64,000 nucleotides of DNA from Ruegeria arenilitoris (GTDB lineage Bacteria > Pseudomonadota > Alphaproteobacteria > Rhodobacterales > Rhodobacteraceae). The notes below the pieces were generated by a model. It ran no database searches, was not told the DNA's origin, and saw nothing but the letters and a program-made list of their open reading frames with translations. Made by a program: the position numbers and the translations under genes. Positions 8,901 through 16,364 of this stretch are shown here, piece after piece (the stretch's first letter is position 1; the number at the start of each line of letters is the position of its first letter). The stretch covers positions 813,501 to 877,500 of the forward strand of contig NZ_WQDA01000001.1 in NCBI RefSeq assembly GCF_013032855.1, in the 5' to 3' direction.

Positions 8901-9391
8901 GACTGGTGCGGCATGGAGGAGCTGACGCAGCCGTGGTCGTCACCGGCCACGACCAGCACGCCGCCCTTAGGCGCCGAGCCATAGGCATTGCCGTGCTTCA
9001 GCGCATCGCCCGAGCGGTCGACGCCCGGCCCCTTGCCGTACCACATCGAAAAGATGCCTTCGAATTCGCACAGCGGGTCCAGCGTCGCCTGCTGCGCGCC
9101 CAGAACGGCGGTTGCGCCCAAATCTTCGTTCACGGCGGGCATAAACGTAATGCGGTCGGATTTCAGCCGTTCGCGCGCGCGCCACAGCTCCAGGTCCAGC
9201 CCGCCCAAGGGCGAGCCGCGATAGCCCGAGACGAACCCGCCCGTGTTCAGCCCTGCATCGCGGTCGCGCCGCGCCTGATCCATCAGGATGCGCGCCAGCG
9301 CCTGCGTGCCGGTCAGGAACACGCGACCCTCGGTCTGTTCGTACCGGTCTGTGAGTTGATAAGTGCGAAGAGTGCTGTCGTGGCGGCTCAT
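5963..9391 (-). CDS. Indolepyruvate ferredoxin oxidoreductase, fused alpha-beta(-gamma) chain
   Basis: This 1142-residue single chain combines the modules of indolepyruvate:ferredoxin oxidoreductase, which decarboxylates aryl 2-oxo acids to aryl-acyl-CoA with thiamine diphosphate and FeS clusters. The N-terminal pyrimidine-binding part contains GYRGSPLGGLD. A cysteine motif FCSGCPHNTS (about 431-440) precedes the TPP-binding domain. A ferredoxin-like cysteine cluster (CEGCGDCSVESNC and CNKDFSCLNGFCP) lies at about 625-670, and the gamma-type domain starts at TGVGGTGVVTVGA (about 722). The ATG at 9391 begins MSRHDSTLRTYQLTDRY; an upstream in-frame ATG would add 30 non-conserved residues. A divergent Lrp regulator sits 139 bases away, suggesting amino-acid-responsive control of aromatic amino acid catabolism. 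Confidence 0.93.
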   Translation of the reverse strand: MSRHDSTLRTYQLTDRYEQTEGRVFLTGTQALARILMDQARRDRDAGLNTGGFVSGYRGSPLGGLDLELWRARERLKSDRITFMPAVNEDLGATAVLGAQQATLDPLCEFEGIFSMWYGKGPGVDRSGDALKHGNAYGSAPKGGVLVVAGDDHGCVSSSMPHQSDVAFMAWFMPTLNPASVEEYLEFGEYGFALSRFSGTWVGFKAISETVESARSVELRPDRQFILPEIDLPSGGLHVRAADLPSPEIETRIQHKLRAVRAFAEANPIDRCIYDLDHAKFGFVTTGKAHLDLMEALRLLGLDEAACRRLGIDIYKVGMVWPLARRNALRFVKGKAEVLVVEEKRGIIESQFKEYFYDWPGDKPHKMVGKYDSHGEPLIPWTGELSPLMLVPIVADRLHRFFPEQDLPAKAKALTDRPPQLINVSGATRTPYFCSGCPHNTSTKVPGGSIAASGIGCHVMASWMDRHTVGYAQMGGEGVPHVVASKFNGGKHIFQNLGEGTWYHSGSLAIRQAVAAGTNITYKILYNDAVAMTGGQPVDGPVSVAGIAQTCRAEGVERIAVVSDDISKFHHADFPAQTTFHDRAELDSLQRELREIPGVTVLIYEQTCATEKRRRRKRGTMEDPKRFVWINDLVCEGCGDCSVESNCLSVEPRETPLGRKRKINLSSCNKDFSCLNGFCPSFVTIEGGERRKRMAKLDLATLEGGLPDPALPRLDKPFELLVTGVGGTGVVTVGALITMAAHLEGKGASVLDFTGFAQKFGTVLSYIRLGDSPNALNQVRIDQGAADAVIGCDVVVSSAPKASAHYRKGTRVVLNRAEMPTGDIVLRRDAQLQVNAREQAIQNVVGAENLFGFDANVVAETLLGDAVFANAIMLGFAWQHSLVPVSQVALGQAILLNGVAVEKNRLAFAIGRNMAVRPDSLALPSDDVGSKETLDQMIARRTAYLTEYQNAKYAQAYADRIATLRSALPQADETLLRSVARNLFRLMSYKDEFEVARLMTSDHFAKELANQFEGDFAVRFHMAPPLLSRKTDARGRPLKKAFGPWMQPVLRGLSKMRALRGTALNPFGYHAEARLHRDLLNWYQGLLDRLVAEYGDRDTETWQSILSCADEIRGYGPVRIKAAETARRKVDDLLRAPRAQAA

Positions 9392-9530
9392 GGCTTGGAC
9401 CTGGATTGGCTTTGAGATTGAACAACTGTAGTTCGGTATTTGCGAAATGTTGTGCCAATGGGTCCGCAAGCTTGATATCATTTCGAAAAAGTTTGCCGAT
9501 AAACCCTAAGAGGACGAAAAGGTTTACCAA
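9392..9530. promoter_or_regulatory. Divergent promoter region between indolepyruvate oxidoreductase and Lrp-family regulator
   Basis: A 139-base AT-richer spacer separates the two divergent start codons. It contains a perfect TTTCGAAA palindrome at 9481-9488 and the near-palindrome TTTGCGAAA about 40 bases before it, plausible half-sites for the adjacent Lrp-type protein. I could not fix -10/-35 elements with confidence. Confidence 0.45.
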
Positions 9531-9992
9531 ATGATGCAGCTGGACGACAGAGATCGCCGGATTCTGACTCTGCTACAAAGGGACAGCCGTGTGTCGAATG
9601 CGGACCTTGCCGATGCGGTCGGTATGTCGACCTCGGCCCTTTGGAGACGGGTGCGCGCATTGGAAGAGGCCGGGATCATTGAACGCTACGGCGCAGTTGT
9701 GAACCCGGTCGCGCTGGGGTTGGGGTTCGAGGCGATCGTACATGTGCATCTGACGCGGCATGATCCCGACAAGATCGTGGAGTTCATCCGGGCAATCGAA
9801 ACCTGCAAGGAAGTTCAGGAATGTTTCGCAACGACCGGTCAGGCAGACTATCACCTGCGAGTGCAGTGTCCCGATCTTGCCGCCTACAACGTCTTTTTGG
9901 AGAGGTTTCTGTTTCGCTTGCCGGCCGTCGCAAGTGCACAGACGAATGTGGTTCTGCGCGCGGTCAAACGCAATCGTTCGGTCGAGTTCTGA
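9531..9992 (+). CDS. Lrp/AsnC-family transcriptional regulator
   Basis: A 153-residue Lrp-family protein with an N-terminal winged helix (LDDRDRRILTLLQRDSRVSN, then ADLADAVGMSTSALWRRVRA) and a C-terminal RAM ligand-binding domain (QECFATTGQADYHLRVQCPD). Family members sense amino acids and bind as octamers or hexadecamers. The ATG at 9531 has AAAAGG eight bases upstream; the adjacent ATG at 9534 is a slightly worse fit. Its divergent placement from the indolepyruvate oxidoreductase suggests it controls that gene and itself. Its stop abuts, without a spare base, the end of the convergent DUF3307 gene. Confidence 0.93.
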   Translation: MMQLDDRDRRILTLLQRDSRVSNADLADAVGMSTSALWRRVRALEEAGIIERYGAVVNPVALGLGFEAIVHVHLTRHDPDKIVEFIRAIETCKEVQECFATTGQADYHLRVQCPDLAAYNVFLERFLFRLPAVASAQTNVVLRAVKRNRSVEF

Positions 9993-10385
9993 CTACCGCG
10001 CGACGAATTCAACCCAGGCCCAGGCCATCGCGATGTAAGTGAGGTTGTGCAGGCATTGATCCAGACCGGCGGCCCGCCAAAAGGCGGCCTGATCAGGTTG
10101 CAATTGTTTCTTGTCGGAATAGCTGGCTTTGGCGAAATCGATATTGAAATGCACGATCCACTCAAGCGCACCGATGATCAGAATGAACGAAAGCGGCGCG
10201 CCGAATATCAGGAAAACCACGACTGAACCCACAACATGCACCGCAGCATGCTGTGCGCGCCCGACATGCAGGTACTCCCCCCGCCCAGACAGCATCTTGG
10301 GCGTTTGAAGGTAGAAATCGGCAAACATGTGTTTGATCTGCAGTGCACACAGCAGAAGCAACACAGTGCCAAGTGTAGCAGGCAA
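9993..10385 (-). CDS. DUF3307-family membrane protein
   Basis: A 130-residue protein with three or four hydrophobic segments (LGTVLLLLCALQIKHMFADF, VVGSVVVFLIFGAPLSFILI, YIAMAWAWVEFV). The early K-H-x-x-A-D-F-x-x-Q signature (IKHMFADFYLQ) is what I associate with DUF3307 proteins. The function of this inner-membrane family is not known to me. It is convergent with the Lrp-type gene, with no intergenic bases. The start at 10385 is the longest frame; no clear ribosome-binding site decides it. Confidence 0.75.
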   Translation of the reverse strand: MPATLGTVLLLLCALQIKHMFADFYLQTPKMLSGRGEYLHVGRAQHAAVHVVGSVVVFLIFGAPLSFILIIGALEWIVHFNIDFAKASYSDKKQLQPDQAAFWRAAGLDQCLHNLTYIAMAWAWVEFVAR

Positions 10386-10446
10386 AAACTACCCTCCCGA
10401 TATCGTCCTGACCTTCAGACTAAGGGCTATGAGACAGGATCGCAAA

Positions 10447-10458
10447 TGAACTAGTTCA
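10447..10458. promoter_or_regulatory. 12-bp perfect palindrome and two-codon ORF upstream of the pseudo-ABC gene
   Basis: TGAACTAGTTCA is self-complementary and lies 35 bases before the TTG start of the next gene. The same bases encode ATG-AAC-TAG (10446-10454), preceded at a good distance by AGGA (10436-10439). An operator or a minimal leader ORF is possible; neither is demonstrated. Confidence 0.35.
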
Positions 10459-10492
10459 CACAAGTCGAAATAGTTTTCGCCTTGGAAACCAT

Positions 10493-13400
10493 TTGCCTAT
10501 CCAAGCGCGATTGCAGTACCGTCGTGCTGCTTTGAGTGCGGCAGGATCGCTGCAAAACAGTTTCGGGTCACTAGTAGGGGCAGGGGCCATAGAACGTTCA
10601 ATTTTTGGATTTATTTGGAAGTATTCCAAGCGTGATCAGCTTGTTCTGCTGGCCGTGACGGCAACTTTGTTCCCGCTGCTGTACCTGACGCTTGAATTGC
10701 CCAAACGCATCATCAACGACGCAATCGGCGCCTCCAGCGAGATCGTGGATGTCTGGGGATACAGTCTGTCGCAGACGACGTTTCTGGTAATTTTGTGCTT
10801 CGCCTTTTTGGCGGCGGTGTTGGCGCATGGTTTGATGAAGATGCGCATCAACACGATGAAAGGCGTTCTCAGCGAACGAATGCTGCGCCGGTTCAGATAC
10901 CAGTTGATCAATCGCGCACTGTTGTTTCCTCAACCCTATTTCGAGCGCGTCAGTCAGGGCGAACTGGTCTCGATGATCACCGCCGAAAGCGAGCCGATGG
11001 GCGGGCTGATGGGCGATGCGATCAGCCAGCCTGTCCTTCAGGCGGGGCAGATGCTGACAATCCTGTCCTTTCTATTCCTGCAAAGCGTCTGGTTCGGATT
11101 GGCTGCTGTCGCGCTGATCCCATTGCAGGCCTGGCTGATCCCGCGATTGCAGCGCCAGATCAACCTGTTGAACAAGCGCCGGATCCAAGAGGTGCGCGTA
11201 CTGGCGGCTCAGATCGGCGAGAATGCAGCAGGCGCGGCAACCCTGCGGCAGAACGGCGGCTGGCGCCATCGCCGAGCGCTGATTTCAGATCAACTGTCCC
11301 GGCTGTTCAGCATCCGGTTCGAGATCTACCAGAAAAAATTCTTCATGAAGTTCATCAACAACTTCATCTCTCAGTTGACTCCGTTCCTGTTCTACCTGGT
11401 CGGTGGTTTGCTGGTTTTGCAGGGGTCAGTTTCGCTCGGTGCTCTCGTGGCCGCGCTCGCTGCCTACAAGGACCTCAGCTCGCCCTGGAAGGAGCTGCTG
11501 ACCTATTACAACCAGACACAGGACATGTCTCTGCGTTGGGAGGTGGTCATCGAACGGTTCGCCCCGAGCGGCATGCTGGATGAAACCCTGTTCGAAGGCG
11601 AGCCCGACAGCCGACCGCACCTGAATGGCCCGATCGAGTTGGAGCAGGTCTCGGTGCGTGATCTGGATGGCAATCAGGTTCTGGATGATCTGAACCTGAC
11701 CTTCCCTGCCGGCAAGACCATAGGGATCGCGGCCCCCAGCGAAGAGGACCGCCGGGCCCTGGCGGATCTATTGACCCGGGAGATCCTGCCAAGTTCGGGC
11801 CGGGTCGAAATCGGGGGTGTTAACCTGTCCTCGCTGCACCAGGCCGTCGTGGCGGCCCGGATCGGTCATGCCACATCGCGACCGGTGATGTTCCAGGGAA
11901 CCGTTGGCGGCAACGTGATGATGCCGATGCAGCTCAGGCCTCTGACCGCTCCACCGGAGGACGCGGACCACCTTGAAACGCTGCGTGCGGGCAACAGCCC
12001 CGATCCCTTCCGGGCCACTTGGCTGGACCCTTCCCTGGCCGGGTTCGAAACGGCCGAGCAGCTGCGCGATTGGTGGTTGAAGCTGATCGACGGACTGGGC
12101 TCCGGGCCCACCTTGTTCCAACGCGGGGCCGAGTTGGGTTTCGATCCTGAAAAACACCCCGACCTTGCTGCCAAGCTGATCGAGCTGCGGCCCTTAGTGC
12201 AGGACGCCGTCAAAAAGGCCGGTCTGGAGTCGCAAGCCCTGATTTTCGACCGCATGACGTACAACGCTGCGCTGCCCGTTGCCGAAAACCTGCTGTTTGC
12301 TGTGCCACGCGTGCAGGTGACTCAAGAGTTGCTGGCCCGGCAGACCGTTTTCCTGGGGCAGTTGCGCGAGTTGGGTCTGGATGAAACACTGGTCGGCCTG
12401 ACACGTGACGTGATCGAAATGCTGCGTCAGATCTTTGGTCTGGACGGGACGGATCACCCGTTGTTCCGCAAGCTGGGTCTCGAGGCCGCCACCTACGAAG
12501 CCGCTGTCGACCTGGTAGAGAGGACCCGGGAAACCGGCGCATCGGGGTTGGACGATGACCAGTTGGCCAGCCTGCTGGCCGTGCCTTTCGTGATCTCGGC
12601 CGAACAGATTGGGCCGGCCTTTTCCGAAGAGCTCAAGAACCGCATCCTCGAACTGCGGCACAGCCATTCCGACAAGTTGATGGAGCGCCTGAACGACGTG
12701 TTCGAGCCGCTGGACCCGGCCACCTTTGCGCCCGGATTGACGGTTATGGAGAATGCGCTGTTCGGCAAGGTCAGCCAGATCGGGGGCGCGCGGTCGGACG
12801 AGGTTCGGAAAGTGATCGCAGACGTGCTGACCGAAAACGGAGCCCGTCCGCTGGTGGTTGAGCTGATCTACGATGTACCGGTCGCGCTGGGCGGGCAGAA
12901 CCTGCCGGCCGCGCTGGCCGAGCCTTTGGCCTTCACCCGCGCGACAATCAAGAAGCCGGATATCCTTATACTGGAAAACGCGCTGGCGAGTTATGGCATG
13001 GACACGCAGGTGGCTGTGTTCAGAAACCTGCGAGAGCTGCTTCCGGACGCCACGATCATCTACCTGAACGAACAGTTCAAGAACCCCGGCGCTTTCGACA
13101 TGTTCGTCGAGATCCGACAGGGGCGCGTAGTGTCCGATCAGGTTCCGTCGGATGTCGAAGGTGACAGTGCAGCCTCGGCGGACCTCACGCGAAAGCTGCG
13201 TGCCTTGGAACAGACGCCGCTGTTTTCGGGGCTGGATCGTCGTCAGTTGCGGCTGCTGGCCTTTGGTGCGCGCTGGTACGAGGCAAAGGCCGGCGAAGTC
13301 GTGTTCCTCAAGGATGACCAGCCGACCGATGGTGCCTACATGATCATCGACGGCGAAGCGGGTCTGTACCTGCCGCAGCCGCCCGAGGAGGATCGGCTGG

Positions 13401-13597
13401 TGACCCGCGTCGGCAGCGGCACCCTGGTGGGCGAACTGGGCTTGATCCGCAAAGAGCCCCGTGCACTCAGCATGGTGGCCGAAACCGATCTGACCTGCCT
13501 GCGTATCGGCGAGGAAGAGTTCCTGGCCGTGGTGGAAAACGATGCTGCGACCGCGTTCAAGCTGTTGCAGGTGATCGCAGGCTATGTATCACGCTGA
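10493..13597 (+). CDS. ABC-exporter-like protein with degenerate nucleotide-binding domain, ~300-residue insert and C-terminal cyclic-nucleotide-binding domain
   Basis: This 1034-residue protein has four parts. Residues about 40-340 form a type I ABC-exporter membrane domain (YFERVSQGELVSMITAESEP; hydrophobic spans around LTPFLFYLVGGLLVLQGSVS). An NBD-like domain starts near residue 380, but every catalytic motif is altered. The P-loop position reads APSEEDRRAL (415-423) with no GxGK(S/T), and the Q-loop has no glutamine (IGHATSRPVMFQGTV). The signature is LGGQN (799-803), Walker B is ILILENA with no DE pair (824-830), and the H-loop position is N859. About 300 helical residues (500-790) interrupt the NBD between Q-loop and signature. 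Residues about 900-1034 are a cNMP-binding domain with GELGLIRKEPRAL. It probably does not hydrolyse ATP normally. No ATG start exists; TTG 10493 is tentative. Confidence 0.85.
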   Translation: MPIQARLQYRRAALSAAGSLQNSFGSLVGAGAIERSIFGFIWKYSKRDQLVLLAVTATLFPLLYLTLELPKRIINDAIGASSEIVDVWGYSLSQTTFLVILCFAFLAAVLAHGLMKMRINTMKGVLSERMLRRFRYQLINRALLFPQPYFERVSQGELVSMITAESEPMGGLMGDAISQPVLQAGQMLTILSFLFLQSVWFGLAAVALIPLQAWLIPRLQRQINLLNKRRIQEVRVLAAQIGENAAGAATLRQNGGWRHRRALISDQLSRLFSIRFEIYQKKFFMKFINNFISQLTPFLFYLVGGLLVLQGSVSLGALVAALAAYKDLSSPWKELLTYYNQTQDMSLRWEVVIERFAPSGMLDETLFEGEPDSRPHLNGPIELEQVSVRDLDGNQVLDDLNLTFPAGKTIGIAAPSEEDRRALADLLTREILPSSGRVEIGGVNLSSLHQAVVAARIGHATSRPVMFQGTVGGNVMMPMQLRPLTAPPEDADHLETLRAGNSPDPFRATWLDPSLAGFETAEQLRDWWLKLIDGLGSGPTLFQRGAELGFDPEKHPDLAAKLIELRPLVQDAVKKAGLESQALIFDRMTYNAALPVAENLLFAVPRVQVTQELLARQTVFLGQLRELGLDETLVGLTRDVIEMLRQIFGLDGTDHPLFRKLGLEAATYEAAVDLVERTRETGASGLDDDQLASLLAVPFVISAEQIGPAFSEELKNRILELRHSHSDKLMERLNDVFEPLDPATFAPGLTVMENALFGKVSQIGGARSDEVRKVIADVLTENGARPLVVELIYDVPVALGGQNLPAALAEPLAFTRATIKKPDILILENALASYGMDTQVAVFRNLRELLPDATIIYLNEQFKNPGAFDMFVEIRQGRVVSDQVPSDVEGDSAASADLTRKLRALEQTPLFSGLDRRQLRLLAFGARWYEAKAGEVVFLKDDQPTDGAYMIIDGEAGLYLPQPPEEDRLVTRVGSGTLVGELGLIRKEPRALSMVAETDLTCLRIGEEEFLAVVENDAATAFKLLQVIAGYVSR

Positions 13598-13602
13598 CAG
13601 GT

Positions 13603-13944
13603 TCAGGCCTGCGGGCTACAGAACAGGGAATGCATCAACTCGATCACCTGCTTGGCTTTGCCGTCACGCAGCGAATAGTAGATCGTCTTGCCCTCTCGGC
13701 GGGTTGAAACCAGGCCTTCGGTTCGCAGACGCGCCAGCATCTGGCTGACCGCGGCCTGGCGCAACTTGAGCAAGGCTTCAAGCTCGCCCACCGAGCGTTC
13801 TCCGGCCGCGAGATGGCACAGGATCATCAAGCGGCCCTGATGCGCCAGCGTCTTGAGGAAAGCCGCTGCTTGCGCGGCGCTTTCCTCCATTTCCGAGGGC
13901 AATTCGGATTGTGGGGTCGTCAATTCGGCGTCAGTGAAAGTCAC
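13603..13944 (-). CDS. ArsR-family regulator, SqrR/BigR-like persulfide sensor candidate
   Basis: A 113-residue winged-helix repressor (FLKTLAHQGRLMILCHLAAG, VGELEALLKLRQAAVSQMLA, RREGKTIYYSL). The only two cysteines are C43 in the ILC segment of helix 2 and C109 five residues from the C-terminus. From memory, SqrR and BigR sense sulfane sulfur through Cys41/Cys107 and Cys42/Cys108, the same 66-residue spacing. The GTG at 13944 has AAGG eight bases upstream; ATG 13890 is an alternative that keeps both cysteines. The gene is convergent with the pseudo-ABC gene (5-base gap) and lies downstream of the enolase-superfamily gene. Targets are not evident; no sulfide oxidation gene is adjacent. Confidence 0.85.
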   Translation of the reverse strand: MTFTDAELTTPQSELPSEMEESAAQAAAFLKTLAHQGRLMILCHLAAGERSVGELEALLKLRQAAVSQMLARLRTEGLVSTRREGKTIYYSLRDGKAKQVIELMHSLFCSPQA

Positions 13945-13960
13945 GTGGTACCTTGGGGAT

Positions 13961-14001
13961 GGAAATAAGGGGTAGACGCAGTATGCACCAACTTGTCTGA
14001 A
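13961..14001 (-). promoter_or_regulatory. Possible promoter of the ArsR-family gene
   Basis: On the minus strand ATGACA, an 18-base spacer and CATACT lie about 20-60 bases before the GTG start. The match is moderate and unverified. Confidence 0.3.
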
Positions 14002-14005
14002 ATTG

Positions 14006-15238
14006 TCATCCCTCGGTTGCCGGGGCCCCGCCCTGAAACGCATTGCCGTTGACATAGTCGCAGGGGGCTTCCTGCATCTGCAGGTGCAGACCGTCGCCGG
14101 AATAGGGGTGGGCACGGGCCAGTTCCTCGTCGACCTCGATGCCCAGGCCGGGGGCCGAAGGCGGCTCGACAAAGCCGTTATCGACCCGGATCGAGCCCTT
14201 GATCAGCTGGTCATGAAACGGCGTTTCGATGGTCTCGAGCAGCAAAAGGTTCGGGATCGAGGCCGCGAGATGGATGTTCGCGGCCCATTCCACCGGCCCG
14301 GCATAGAGATGCGGCGCCATCTGCGCATTGAAGACCTCGGCCATGGCGGCGACCTTCTTCATCTCCCAGATACCACCGGCCCGGCCCAAGGCGGGCTGCA
14401 GGATCTCGGCCGCGCCGGCGCGCAGAACCACGCCGAATTCGGCCTTGGTGGTCATCCGCTCGCCCGTGGCCACGGGGATGCGGACACTGCGGGCGACGCG
14501 CGCCATGTCCTCGATCATGTCCGGGGGGGTGGGCTCTTCGAACCACAGCGGCGAATAAGGCTCGATTGCCTGCCCAAGACGGATGGCGCCCGCGGTGTTG
14601 AACTGGCCATGGGTGCCGAACAGCAGGTCGGCCTTGTCGCCCACGGCGTCACGGATCGCCTTGCAGAAGGCCACCGACATCGAGATGTCGGACATGGCCG
14701 GCATATGTCCTCCACGCATCGTGTAGGGGCCGGCGGGGTCGAACTTGACCGCGGTGAAGCCGCGCCGGACCATTTCGGCGGCGCTTTCCCCGGCCTGTTC
14801 GGGCGAGGTCCAGAAATCGGTCAAGTTGTGTTGGGGCAGCGGGTAGAGATAGGTGTAGGCGCGGATGCGGTCGTTCATCCGGCCGCCGATCAGAGCGTAT
14901 ACCGGGCGGTCCCGGTCCTTGCCCAGAATGTCCCAACACGCGATTTCCAGCCCCGAAAATGCGCCCATCACCGTCAGGTCGGGGCGCTGGGTGAAGCCGC
15001 TGGAATAGGCGCGGCGGAACATCAGCTCGATATTCTCGGGGTTTTCGCCGGCCATGTGGCGGTCGAAGACGTCACGGATGACGTGTTTCATTGCCTCGGG
15101 ACCGACCGAGGAGGCATAACACTCGCCCCAGCCGGTGATGCCGGTATCGGTGGTGACCTTCACCAGAATCCAATAGCGCCCGCCCCAGCCCGGCGCGGGC
15201 GGAGCGGTCACGATGATGTCGAGATCCTGCAGTTTCAT
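14006..15238 (-). CDS. Enolase-superfamily (mandelate racemase/muconate lactonizing-like) enzyme
   Basis: A 410-residue protein with the N-terminal capping domain (GRYWILVKVTTDTGITGWGE) and a TIM barrel typical of sugar-acid dehydratases and cycloisomerases. Barrel features include AVKFDPAGP, WFEEPTPPD and VATGERMTTKAEFG. The strand that usually carries the first metal-ligand aspartate reads LLFGTHGQF instead of the common DANGAW form. The pattern recalls 3,6-anhydrogalactonate cycloisomerase-like members, but I would not name a substrate. It starts 31 bases after the zinc alcohol dehydrogenase gene, so the two probably form an operon for a sugar-derived substrate. The start MKLQDLDIIV is preceded by GGAGG. 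Confidence 0.82.
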   Translation of the reverse strand: MKLQDLDIIVTAPPAPGWGGRYWILVKVTTDTGITGWGECYASSVGPEAMKHVIRDVFDRHMAGENPENIELMFRRAYSSGFTQRPDLTVMGAFSGLEIACWDILGKDRDRPVYALIGGRMNDRIRAYTYLYPLPQHNLTDFWTSPEQAGESAAEMVRRGFTAVKFDPAGPYTMRGGHMPAMSDISMSVAFCKAIRDAVGDKADLLFGTHGQFNTAGAIRLGQAIEPYSPLWFEEPTPPDMIEDMARVARSVRIPVATGERMTTKAEFGVVLRAGAAEILQPALGRAGGIWEMKKVAAMAEVFNAQMAPHLYAGPVEWAANIHLAASIPNLLLLETIETPFHDQLIKGSIRVDNGFVEPPSAPGLGIEVDEELARAHPYSGDGLHLQMQEAPCDYVNGNAFQGGAPATEG

Positions 15239-15269
15239 CCGGTCTCCTCCCGCCGGTGGTCCGGGGCCG

Positions 15270-16364
15270 TCAGCCCCGGTCGAATACGATCACGTTGCGC
15301 TTGGCCGAACCGGTCTTGGTGTCCTCGATGGCCTCGTTGATCTGTTCCAGCGTCCAGCGACCCGAGATCAGCTCGTCCAGCTTCAGACGTCCCTGTTCAT
15401 ACAGATCGATCATCCACGGAATATCGCGCTGGATCACCACGTCGCCCATCTTCGACCCGACCATGCCCTGACCCAGGGCCGCCAGAATGACCGGCTCATA
15501 GCTGGATTGCGCGCCGGAATGCGGCATGCCGATCATCACCGCCTTGCCACCGCGACCCAGATAGCGGGGCGCCTGATCATAGGCGGGGATCGCACCGACG
15601 GTGATCAGAACCGCATCGGCCCCGCGACCGCCAAGGGCCTTGTAGGCTGCTCTCCACGGTTCTTTCAGCGTGGCCAGAACCCCATGCGTGGCGCCGAATT
15701 CCTTGGCGATTTCCAGCTTTTCCTCGGTCATGTCGACGGCCACGATCCTCCGGGCCCCGGCCAGCCGCGCGCCCTGGATCGCGTTCAGGCCCACACCGCC
15801 CGCGCCGATGACCACGACATCCTGACCCGGGCGCAACTGCGCGGCGTTGACCGCCGCCCCCACGCCGGTGATCACCCCGCAGGACAGCAGGCTGGCCACG
15901 TCCTTGGGCATCGCGTCGGGTATCTTGACGATCTGGCGGTGGCTGATCACGACCTTTTCGGCAAAGGCGCCACAGGCCATCGCCTGTTCCAGCGGCCCGC
16001 CATCCGCGGTGCGCAGCGGGCCCTTGACTGTGTCATAGGGCGTTTCGCAGATCACCGGCTTGCCGCTGGCGCAGGACGGGCAGGACCCGCAGGCGCGGAT
16101 CAGGGTCACCACGACCGCATCGCCAACCTTGAATCCTCCGCTGGCTTCTCCGACGGCCGAGATCACACCGGCGGCCTCGTGCCCGTAGACGGCGGGCAGA
16201 AACCCGCCCCAAGCGCCGCTGGCATAGGTGATGTCAGAATGGCAGATCGCCACCGCATCCAACGTGACTTCGACCTCGCCCATGCCGGGCGGCGCGATCT
16301 GGATGTCTTCGATGACAAGCGGTTCGTTGAAGGCGCGGCATACGGCGGCTTTGATGGTCTGCAT
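15270..16364 (-). CDS. Zinc-dependent alcohol dehydrogenase (MDR superfamily)
   Basis: A 364-residue medium-chain dehydrogenase. Catalytic zinc ligands appear as C-H-S-D (AICHSDITY) and GHEAAG. Structural zinc cysteines are RACGSCPSCASGKPVICE, and the NAD(P) Rossmann motif is VVVIGAGGVGLNAIQGA. It resembles class III/S-(hydroxymethyl)thiol-type dehydrogenases in layout, but the substrate is unknown. It lies directly upstream of the enolase-superfamily gene in the same direction. The ATG at 16364 follows GAGGG on the minus strand. Confidence 0.88.
   Translation of the reverse strand: MQTIKAAVCRAFNEPLVIEDIQIAPPGMGEVEVTLDAVAICHSDITYASGAWGGFLPAVYGHEAAGVISAVGEASGGFKVGDAVVVTLIRACGSCPSCASGKPVICETPYDTVKGPLRTADGGPLEQAMACGAFAEKVVISHRQIVKIPDAMPKDVASLLSCGVITGVGAAVNAAQLRPGQDVVVIGAGGVGLNAIQGARLAGARRIVAVDMTEEKLEIAKEFGATHGVLATLKEPWRAAYKALGGRGADAVLITVGAIPAYDQAPRYLGRGGKAVMIGMPHSGAQSSYEPVILAALGQGMVGSKMGDVVIQRDIPWMIDLYEQGRLKLDELISGRWTLEQINEAIEDTKTGSAKRNVIVFDRG

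Noticed and set aside
7166-9415. 749-codon plus-strand frame opposite the indolepyruvate oxidoreductase
   Set aside because: Arg/His/Gly/Ala-rich shadow translation with no recognisable motif; the opposite gene is certain.
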